A stretch of DNA of 20,503 nucleotides. Origin: Allomyces macrogynus ATCC 38327. Its lineage: Eukaryota; Blastocladiomycota; Blastocladiomycetes; Blastocladiales; Blastocladiaceae. The notes beneath the pieces are model-generated. The model made no database searches. It was not told the DNA's origin and saw only the letters and a list, made by a program, of their open reading frames with translations. This document shows positions 10,082 to 19,563 of this stretch, in pieces (the stretch's first letter is position 1; every line of letters starts with the position of its first letter). The DNA lies in assembly GCA_000151295.1 (NCBI GenBank), contig GG745392.1, forward strand, positions 103,788 through 124,290, written 5' to 3'. A program made the translations under genes and the position numbers.

Positions 10082-10929
10082 TCACAAATCCATGTCTGGC
10101 TCGTCGTCGTCCGAAAGCGATCCAACCGACTCGGACTCTTCCGACTCGGACTCGGATTCCTTGGACGCCTCGTAGGCCTCCTTGGACGCGAAGCGCTTCA
10201 CGTAGTCTAGTTCGAAAAACCCCGATCCGTCATTTTCGTGGCAACTCGCGCCCAAACAGGAGCAAGCGACGCGTACCCTTGACCTTGGCCTCGTACGCGG
10301 CGGGCTCGCGCATCATCAGTGCCGCTGCCTCGCCGTTGAGCGGGTCGGTCGGGTTCGGGTACCGCAGCAGTTGCGGCAGGAACACTTCGAAAATGTTGAT
10401 CATGTCTGATCGTCCAGCCGAGGCGAGATCAGTCAGAGTGCACGTATCGCATGTCCGCGCGAGCGCAAAAAGATCGTGTGCGTACCAAACATGGGGCTCC
10501 ACGTCTGGTTGATGACGTCGAGACAGACCGACCCGGACCGCTCGTCAATGTTAGGGTGGAAAATCTTGTTGGTGAAGCCAATCGACGGCGACTTGTAGGG
10601 GTACTGGTCGGGCAGCTCCACGCGGACCTTCCACACGCCGCCGGCAAACGGCGCTACGAAAGGAGATGCGGGATGATGGTCAGCGCACGTGCACGAATCG
10701 AACAGCAAGAGCGAGGAGCGCAACGTACTGTCGGTCGGGCCCTCAAACTTGACGAAAAACTCTTGCATGCTGTCGTTGATGAGGTTCACCTCATAGTCGC
10801 CCATCAACCTGGACAAATGGCACAACATTCGGTCAGTGCTCACGTCAAGCAGGAGCATCGCGCCCCGATTGGGTTCGCAGCGTACAGCTTCATCACGTCG
10901 GTCTCGATGCGTCGCCGTGGGGACGACAT
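10082..10929 (-). CDS. UBC8: Ubiquitin-conjugating enzyme E2, Ubc8/UBE2H type
   Basis: Five exons on the minus strand: 10929-10886, 10808-10729, 10653-10486, 10405-10277, 10206-10082; introns are 77, 75, 80 and 70 nt. The product is 181 residues, near the 183 of human UBE2H. The UBC fold is complete: the N-terminus [15 protein letters not shown], then [15 protein letters not shown], the HPN motif (74-76), and catalytic Cys85 in [11 protein letters not shown]. Then comes [20 protein letters not shown], a stretch diagnostic for the UBE2H/Ubc8 class. The C-terminus is a Ser/Glu/Asp tail ending DEPDMDL, resembling the acidic tail and DMxL ending of UBE2H. In yeast Ubc8 is the E2 of the GID ligase, which degrades gluconeogenic enzymes when glucose returns; the animal counterpart works with CTLH. 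The gene is transcribed divergently from the adenylyl cyclase. Confidence 0.95.
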
Positions 10930-12083
10930 GGCTGAATGGCGTCGGAGAAATGGAACGAGAGTAAGTCGGTGCGCGAGCTGGCCGTGGCTGCTGGTGGTCT
11001 GGGCCGGTTGAAACGATGGTGGCTGGTTGCAGCAGCGGGTTCTGGAAATGGATGGCTGCCGAGCGAGGAGGTGGCCCGGCCGATGTCGGGCTGACTGGGC
11101 AGGTCGTCGGCAGGCACAGTCGTGCGGATGCAGCAAGTTGGGCTCAGTGGGCTCAGCGGGGAAGAAGAGTTGATCGGCTTGACCGTGCTGTCGTGTCGGT
11201 GCGCACGTCAGCTCGCTGCCTTTTGGCAGTGGACTTGGTGGAAAGTCGTGAAAAGTGGTGCAGCAAAGCAAGGCAAAAAGACAAAATCGAACGCGTTCTT
11301 CGTCCGCATGTGCGAGTCACGCGTCCCACGGCGTGGTCGCGAGACGAACCGCTCACTGGCCACAACCAAAACGCTCTTGGCAAGAGACGAGGAGTCCGTG
11401 TCAAAGGATCATGACGCTGCTCGGGAGCCGAACCTGAGTGATTAGGCAGGCCCCGGTCATCGAGCCGACTTGAAAAACCTGGCGCCATGGCCATGTCGAA
11501 TGAGGACATGGCCATTAATATTGACCTAAATCGACAACAGACTTGGGTCAGAGTTTCATTGCAGCAATCGAACCGGGTCTTTCGACGTTCAGACTTGGTG
11601 AGCACCAAAATCTAAACCGATAAATGCAACCACGGTGCCCTAGCTCGTTGATGGTCTCCATAGGCTGGCCATGGGCGCAAACCCTTCGCCTGGCGCAAGG
11701 GCTCGAGGCCGTTTGCTGAAGAGGGCGGTGTGAGCTCTCTGGACCATGCCGCCCCGCAGAATGAGAAAACGCGGTCGCGTGCAAGTCACGGCAACCACGA
11801 CGCGCCTCGCACCTTTGATCACGCTCGCTTCTCCTCTCTTTTGCACTGACGACCGCTTTGACGAACGCGCCGCTGCCGACGTTCCCTTGCCGCGCACAAC
11901 CTGCCGCACACGCCTGCGACTTGCTGCACTCTATCGGCGCCGCGGCCCTGCGCGCATGGTCGCGCTGCGTCGCATCGCCGCGCGTGTGCCGAAGCCAGTG
12001 CAGCGCCCTGCCTGATCAAGCAACGACGACGACCGCACTCACCGACCAAGTCCAACATTCACCCACCCGACCAAGCTTCCACC
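10930..12083. promoter_or_regulatory. Divergent intergenic region between UBC8 and the adenylyl cyclase
   Basis: These 1154 bp separate two genes transcribed away from each other, so both promoters and both 5' leaders must lie here. A perfect inverted repeat sits almost exactly midway (11487-11515), followed by a locally AT-rich stretch (about 11514-11535). Short open frames on both strands give low-complexity translations with no recognisable domain. Whether the promoters are shared or separate cannot be read from the sequence. Confidence 0.6.
11487..11515. repeat. Perfect 11-bp inverted repeat with 7-bp spacer
   Basis: The left arm ATGGCCATGTC (11487-11497) is the exact reverse complement of the right arm GACATGGCCAT (11505-11515), separated by GAATGAG. 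It lies about 560 bp upstream of the UBC8 start and about 570 bp upstream of the cyclase start. The dyad could bind a dimeric transcription factor or form a small hairpin. The palindrome is seen; the function is inferred. Confidence 0.6.
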
Positions 12084-15000
12084 ATGAACCGCTCGCTCGG
12101 CCGCTCCGCCAGCGTCCCGGACCCGCCCAAAGTCGCCGAGCGCGCGCCCAACACCACCGGAACGGCCTCCGGGTCGGCCGCAGCGACAGTTGTGGTCCTA
12201 ACGGGCCCCGCGGGTGCGGCCAGCAACCCCACGCAATCTCCGTCAGACGATGCCGTCTCCGCCGCGCGCCCGCCCGCCCCACCGCGGATCACGACCGTGC
12301 ACGGTGCCGCAACCGTCGCGGACGTGAGCGGAGCACACTCTCGCGCAGCCACCGCCGCTCCACAGCCGCCAGCCCCCGCGCGCCTCGTCGTCACGACCAG
12401 CCTTCACGCGCACCACGCGCTGCACCCGGGCCTGCACCACAACCACGCGCACCACCCGTACCACGTCCACCCGCACGCGCCGCTCGTCCCGTCGCTGCTC
12501 TCGCGCGGCGCCGACGTGCCCGTACAGTCGCCCGACGCCATCCGCGCACCACCGCCGCCGAGTGCCGCCTCGCCTTCGGCGCCGTTCATCTCGACCGCGT
12601 CGGATCTCTGCGACAGTCCCGTGGCGACGGCAGATGGAGACGACCACGATGCGAGAGCCGCCGACGCGCTCGTCTCGCCGGGGCGCGTCGTGTCCGCATC
12701 GAGCGATGCCAGCAGTGCGGGCGACGCGGCACCGCCGCTGCCCGTGCGCGTCATGTCCAAGCTCGTGCAGCTCTCGGTCAAGGCCAAGTTCAAGTCGCTC
12801 GCGCGCGGGGGCTCGGGCGGCGGCGTGACCCCATCGGATCCGGCGATCACTGCGACAGGGACCACGCCGTTGCTCGGCGCGTCCGTCTTGACGACCGCGC
12901 TCGCCGCTCCCGTGTCGAATACCGGCTCCGGGACCCGGTCAACGACACCGATGGTCGCCAACGCGCGCGACCGCAACGCGACGCGGTCCGGGTCGGGCGA
13001 TCTCCTCGGCGACGCGAGCAAACCCACGGGAGCGTCGGTCGCGAGCCCATCAGCGCCACCGCACGCGCGGTCGCGCACCGGCAGTTTCCAGTCGCGCAGC
13101 AACAGTATCCGGTCGCGGTCCGCGAGCCAGCGGTCGACCGATCTGGTCCAATCCGGTACCCCCGGCGCCGGGACGGCCGCGGTCGAGGCGCAATCGACGG
13201 GAACGATGCTGCCCGCGCCGGGCGCCGATCTCGACCAGATTCTTGAAGCCGATCTGCCGCACACGTCGGCGGCCGCCACGGCCACCCCGCTCGCGCCGCC
13301 GCCCTCAAATGAGCTGTCAGGCGTCGTCAACTCGTTGTTTGGTCGGCGCACCGCGTTTGATGATCCGGCATTGCGCCATTTCCGGCCCGTCGTGCGCCGC
13401 ACGCGGCACGCCGTCTACCCGGCGGGCGCGCCCGTCTCGCCCGCGTCCGCGTCCTCGGCCGCCGCAGCGGCAGCGAAAATCGCGCAGTCGCGGTCCGATA
13501 CGGGCCGTGACGGCCACATACCATTTGTCTCACCGAGCCGCCCCGAAACTCCAGGGAGCGGCAGCGCGACCCCGCCCGTACCCGATACGGCCGTGGGCCC
13601 GCGGCGGCCCGTGACCGCGCCTGGCGACCTCGACGGCAGCGGCGGGATGACCAAGGCGTCGGCGTGCTCGCTGCCCTCGAGTTCGCGCATAGTCGCGTCG
13701 CGCGAAATCAAGGCCGCAGCCGACTTGGCCGATACACCCGAGGGTGACGAGCAGCTTGCGCTTGCGCGGTCCAAGTCGTTCCTGCGCACACAGACCATGG
13801 AACGGCCCGTGCGGCACGCCGCGTCGAGGCTCATGCTCGGGCCGGTCCTCTCGCAGTCACTATCGCGCGCTGTGCTCGACCCGAATATCAAGCTTGCTGC
13901 GGCCATGGACGACGGTGGGCGCCGCCGGTCGAGCTCGGCGTCGATACCAAGGCACGCGTCGGTGCCCGTGACCACGCCGAGTGTAACCGGCAGCGCCAGC
14001 GCGGCCGTGGGTGGTGGCGGCGGCGGGAATTCGGCGCCCGGGTCGAGCGGGCTCCTGCACCAGCTGCGCGCGAGCCTGTCGTCGGTCGTGAAAGTGCGCC
14101 GGTCGACTTCGATTTCGGGCCTGCGCAACAGTTTGCGCGGGATTGGCGAGGCTGCCGGCGCGGGATCCACGCAGACGGGCACGCCCACGGGCGCCAGTGG
14201 ACCCGTGCTCGCCGATAGCGCGCCAACGATCCCGTCGCCGCCCGTACCCGGGACGCAACCCCTCGGCAACAGCAGCGCACGGCGGTCCGGGTCGCTCCCA
14301 TCGATTCCGTCGCTGTTCGACTTGACGGGCGCAAGCCATCCGGAAATCGGGCTGGGCGGGGCGACGGGTGGGGCGGGTGGCGGTGCCGCTGCGCCTGTGC
14401 GTGTGCGCGACAGCGGCGCCGACGACGAGGCCAACGTGTTTGTGCCGTCGCCGCGATGGGCGGCGCTGCTCGGGATCCCGTCGCTCAAGTTTTACCCGGA
14501 CCTCGAAAAGCAGTACCAAATGTTCTACTACCTGCAGAACAAGTCGCTCTTCTCGTGGATGCTCGGCCAGGTCATGTCGCTGTTCTTGGCCAACTTGGTG
14601 TGGTCGGTCGTCGTCGAGTCGCACTCGGTCGTCTTCCTGATCTGGGCGCCGTCGCTCGGACTCGCCGTTGGGCTCTTCACGTGGATCTGGTTGCGGTATT
14701 CACGGCGCGAGGACGACTTGGCGTTTGCCAATGTGCTGATTGGACTCGCGCTCGGCCTGTTACTCATCAACAATAACCTGCTGCGCGAAATGTGCCTTGC
14801 CCCCGGTCTCTTTTGGGACAATGTGCTGCACCTGAACCATCTGATTCTCTGCGGGTTCGTCTATTGGATGCTGCGCGCGCCGTTTGGGTACCGCACGGGA
14901 CTCGGCATGCTCTTCACGGTGCTGCAAATCCTGATCGATGGACTCGGTTCGTGCGACATCAACACGTGGGGGTCGAACACGCTCGTCTACCTGGCCGCCA

Positions 15001-18000
15001 ATACCGTGGGCCTCTACTTTGCCGCCGTCTCGGAAATGCACAACCGCCGGTCGTTTCTCAAGACGCGCGTCGTCTACCGGCAGCAGGCGGCGCTCACGCT
15101 CGCCAAGGCCCAGTCGGAGGCGCTCTTGCGCATGGTCTTGCCGTCCAAGATTATTACGGATTTGAAGCGCACTGTCGGCGTCTCGACGCGCGCGGCCGCC
15201 GCGGGCGGCGGGACCGGGATTGGCGGCGCGTCGAATTCCTACAAGGAACTGCATAACGTCACGATTCTGTTTGCCGATTTGGTCGGGTTCACGACATTTT
15301 CGAGCAAGGTGTCGGCCAAGAAATTGGTACGCTTCTCATTGGAGTTGGGTCTCGATGGTGCGACGTGTGCTGATCAGCGGCCTCGCTCAATCGGTAGGTG
15401 GTGGTCCTGAGCGACCTGTTCACGGAATTCGACACGGTCTCGGACGCGCTCGGGCTCGAGAAAATCAAGGTGATTGGCGACTGCTACCACTGCTGTGGCG
15501 GTGTCCCGGAACCCGTGCAGTCGCAGGCCGAGGCCGCCGAGTGGGCCTACAAGTCGTGCATGCTGGCGATCGAGATCATCCAAGGGGTCGCGCGCACTGC
15601 GCGCAAAATCAAGTACAAGCTGCAGGTCCGCGTCGGGATCCACACGGGGTCGGTCCGCGCCGGCGTGATCGGGTGGCTCAAGCTCAAGTATGACGTGTGG
15701 TCGGCCGACGTCGACTTGGCGTCGCTCATGGAACAGTCGGCGACGGTCAATATCCCGCACCTGTCGCACGCGAGCTACCAGCTGCTCAAGAACCGCGAGA
15801 ACATGAAGTTTGTCGAGGCCGCGCCCGTGACCGGGGACGAGGGGGAGCCGATCAAGACGTATAACCTGGCCAAGTTCCATTATGCCAAGGCGACCGAGGG
15901 GCAGCTCGCGAATGTCGCGCACCCGCTCGCGACCTCGGCCGAGGATGTGGTCAAGACGACGACCATGGGCAACGCGCCGCTGCGCACGCAGCCGAGCGCG
16001 AGTGCGGGCGCGCTCGCGCCAGATGTCGCCATCAGGCACGCGCGGTCGACGTCGGCCGATATGCTCGCGGTCAACCTTGCGGGCGCGTCGCTCGCGCCCA
16101 TCATGTTCCCAGGCACCGCGCCGGACCCGTCGAAGGAGACGGACGATCGCGGCAAGTCCGGGAACGACGGCACCGGCAGCGGTACTGGCGCCATGGCGGG
16201 CCTCGAGCTGGTGCTCGGCGCGTCGATTGGCGGCGCCGGGGTCGGCGGCAGCCCGCTCGACCCGTTTGGCGCGGTCGATGCCGGAACCTTGGACGACCAG
16301 CAGGAGACAGTGCGCGCGCAGCAGGCGCTGTTCAAGGAAATCGCCCGCGACATGACGTGGACAGGCTCGTTCCGCGCACGCGACGTGGAGCGGTCCTACA
16401 AGTACAACTACATGGAGTACTACGGTACCGACATGCTGCGCGCCATGACGCTCGCGCTCGGCGTCAAGACGATCACGATCTTTGCGTCCTTGCTCGTGCT
16501 CGACGTCTCGATCAAGTCGCTGGCCGGGGATTTGGCCGCGGTGATTGTCATGTCATTGATGGTGCTCGTCCTGTGGCCACTCTACCATCGGCAAATGAAT
16601 GTGGTCGCCATCACGGGCAGCGGGACGGGCGGGATTGGCGCGTCGCGCGGCGGCACGTCGGGTCTGTGGAACGTGGACCGGCAACTCGACTCGACCGACT
16701 CGATGGTCAAGGCGTCGCGGTGGGCCAAGTGGCACCCAAACACGCTTGCCGGGTTCACGCTGTTCCTGCCGCTCGCCGGCGACCTCGTGCGGCTCACGCA
16801 AGTCAAGTCGGTGCGGCCGTCGATGCAGCTCGCGAGTATTCTGCTCATGATCTTCTGCACGACCGCGTTTATCGGCCTGCGCACACGGTGGTTCACGGTC
16901 CTTGCCGCGCTGTTTGTACCCCTGTCGCTCGGCTCCTATTACTTAGGGCTTGCGGCAATGCTCGGCACGTCGCCCAGTCTGCCCGGCGGCCAACTCACCG
17001 CCGCGTTCCTCGTGATTGTCGTCTCGCTCTTGATGCTCGTCACGACCAACTCGTCCATGGACACGCAGATCCGGCGCAACTTCCAAATGAAGCGGCACGT
17101 GCAGGCCAAAGTGGCCGAAATTCGCTCGCTCCAGGCCGATACGGAGCGGCTGCTGCTCAATATTTTCCCGCTCGATGTCGCGCAGCGGTTGCGGCAGAAC
17201 CCGACGCTGCGCATCGCCGACGCGTTCGAGGACGTTACGGTGCTCTTTGGGTACATTGTGAACCTCGACGCGCTCGAGCTGAGCCCGCAGCTCGCGCTGC
17301 AGCTGCTGAACGAGATGATTTCGGATATCGACGAGGTGTGCACGACGCATCATGTCATCAAGATCAAGACCATTGGTACGCATTTGATTGGCTGCTGGGT
17401 ATCGCGCAAGTGTGTGGCGTGTTGCGAGCGGGCACTGACACGCAGCGGGTCCACAATTGAATAGGCACCAAGTACTTGGCCATGACGCGCGACGGCCAGG
17501 CCGAGACGGCGGTCCCGCACGCGGTGCGCATGGCCGAGTTTGCCATGGAGTTTCGCGACACGATTTTCAGCTACAACGAAGGCGTGTTTGCGCACATGTA
17601 CTGCAACCCGCTGATTGTGCGCATCGGCATCAACTGTACGCTCCCGCTTCCTGCCCCTGACGTTCGCATTTCGTCACCACCAGCGCTGCTCACACAATTC
17701 CGTCCCACGCTCACCTAGGCGGGCCCGTCGTCGCCGGCGTCATTGGGTCGTCCAAGTACACGTACGATATCTGGGGCGACTCGGTCAACGTGGCGTCGCG
17801 CATGGAATCCAACTGCCCCGACAACCTGATCCACACGTCGCAAGCCGCCTACGAGCACTTGCGCGAGTACTACGACATGACTGCGCGCGGGCCCGTGTTC
17901 ATCAAGGGCAAGGGCATGCTCGAAACGTATTTTTTGAACGGCCGCAAGGACTCCGCGGGCGCTGTACACGAGCCCGCGCCAGCAGCGGCGGTCGTGGGCG

Positions 18001-18146
18001 GTCAGCACACAAGCGATATTGGACCTGCGGCTCCGGCGCGGGTGGCGAGGAAGCGGTCGGCCGAGGCAGGATCGGCGGGACCGCGACACGGGAAGGCACG
18101 GCCGGAACCGGGCGATAAGGTTGGCGCGGCCGCGGCGCCATCATGA
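12084..18146 (+). CDS. Transmembrane class III adenylyl cyclase, 6TM-C1-6TM-C2
   Basis: Four exons: 12084-15326, 15398-17375, 17465-17635, 17719-18146; introns are 71, 89 and 83 nt. The product is about 1939 residues. The start is ATG 12084 in a CCACCATGA context. Residues 1 to about 790 are Ser/Ala/Pro/Gly-rich and probably disordered, with basic Ser sites such as RRRSSS (613-618), RRSTS (672-676) and RRSGS (733-737). Six membrane helices (about 821-985) lead through a helix ending LLRMVLPSKI into C1. C1 has the two metal-binding Asp, D1065 (LFADLVGF) and D1109 (KVIGDCYHC), 44 residues apart as in mammalian tmACs. A second set of six helices (about 1430-1632) precedes C2. C2 has the adenine-selecting K1738 (KIKTIG) and D1814 (YDIWGD) and the transition-state N1821 and R1825 (NVASR), but lacks the metal Asp pair. 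C1 and C2 should form one ATP-to-cAMP site at the membrane. The residues argue against guanylyl cyclase activity. The basic C-terminal tail has no known domain. Confidence 0.94.
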
Positions 18147-19563
18147 TGGATGGGTGGAGAGAGGAGTGGATGGGTGGAGAAGAGAGAGGGACTGCACTGG
18201 AGGAACGTTACGGACTAGGATTAGGATAGGTAGGATAGCAAGCGCGATCGGGCGATCGGTAGGTAGGGAACGCGCATCGGGACTGTAGGTCGGGTCGGTA
18301 GTTGGTGGGGTTGCTTTGCGTCGTGGACAAAATGGATATGGACCACGGCCATGGTTCAGTTTTGCACCTGCTTTCAAGACGACAACGCCCATCACACGGT
18401 CGTGGAGCCTGTTGATCATTCTTTTTCCAAGATCAGGCCCGGTGGAGCTGAGGCAAGACCTGCTCACAACAGACAAAGAAGCCGAAAGTTGTTGCAGGCG
18501 TATTCACGGGTCGCATTTCATGGTTCGAATCATTGATCAACTCCTATTGGAATATGTTTGGGGCTAGGGTCACCACCACCACTCAAATCCTCAAAGCGAT
18601 CGTGATTCTAGGTCCTGCGGCGCACTTGTAGGCAATGGTGCACTATCATGAGTGCTTGGGCTTGATTCCCATGGGGATATTCCCGGTACCTTGATTCATT
18701 TCGGTCGCTTTTACCTGCTCGTGAGCTGCCGCCATCATGACCATTCTGTTTCTGTTTCCAGCTCTTTTCCCTCCCTTTCCTGGCCGAATAACTCCTTGTC
18801 CAGCGTTTCATTCTCTTCTCTCCTCAGACGCCATCCCGCTCTTCACGACTAACATCGGCCGCTCGACACAGCTTTGGGTCGGCAGGCTGAGGTGAACTTA
18901 CGGATCCAGCATCAGCGCCATGACCTGGCCTCGCGACATGAGCGATCGGATGACCATGAACGACCGACTACGTGTGCCGCCAAACGAATTGCTGGTTCTG
19001 GTCCATTTGCAACGGCACTGGCTTCAATCTTCGACGTTCATGTCGTCCATGGAGGCTGTTGAGAACCCCTGTCTCAGTTAAACGTTCTGGGAATACCCCC
19101 ATAGAACCTGACCTTGACAAGCGTTCCCGAACCTGGCAAGCACAATGCGTCCCTGCGGCGGTTGATCAATGAAAAAAACGACTCAATTTTATACATTGCC
19201 CTCGTCTGCTTCAGCGACCTTCATTTCCTGCCGCTTGTCAGGAGACTCCCCACGTGAATGCATTCTCGCCCACACCCCAAGACGTCTGAAAGCTGCTGAC
19301 TGGGCTGATATCTCGCCTGATCAACGTTGACCGCTCTTCTCGCGATTGAGCGATGGGATGTCAGAGCGACGTTCACACAGCACGACGCGATGCAGCAGGC
19401 CGGCGCTGATTGTTCAAGCGGGCGCGACCTGATCCTCCTGCGGCAACATTAAGAGCAACACCAACAACCACGTCCGCGAAAAGAAGAATCGACGGAAATA
19501 GATTACGGCAAACTAAATACAATCCAACCCCCTCCTCTTCCACGCCCACCCCACGCGACCAAC
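18147..19563. other. Intergenic region between the cyclase and purine genes (convergent)
   Basis: This gap of about 1.4 kb holds the 3' ends of two converging transcripts. Just after the cyclase stop, the DNA is purine-rich with short G/A repeats. The rest is mixed in composition with only short open frames, none recognisable. I see no clear AATAAA for either gene; a TATAAA-like hexamer on the minus strand lies near 19189-19194, about 370 nt past the purine gene's stop. Confidence 0.45.
18148..18180 (+). repeat. Two-copy direct repeat in the cyclase 3' UTR
   Basis: The 13-mer GGATGGGTGGAGA occurs at 18148-18160 and again at 18168-18180, a period of 20 bp, inside a purine-rich strand just after the TGA stop. 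It looks like a small tandem duplication. Confidence 0.6.

Noticed and set aside
11858..13246. 462-codon plus-strand ORF overlapping the cyclase start
   Set aside because: Extreme Arg/Pro/Ala composition in the +1 frame of the cyclase N-terminal exon; the in-frame cyclase ORF runs unbroken into clear domains.
13415..14488. 357-codon minus-strand ORF opposite the cyclase N-terminus
   Set aside because: Low-complexity mirror of a Ser/Ala/Pro-rich coding exon; no independent evidence.
18518..18535. GGTTCGAATCA resembling a tRNA B box
   Set aside because: The final CC is missing, and no A box or arm pairing surrounds it.
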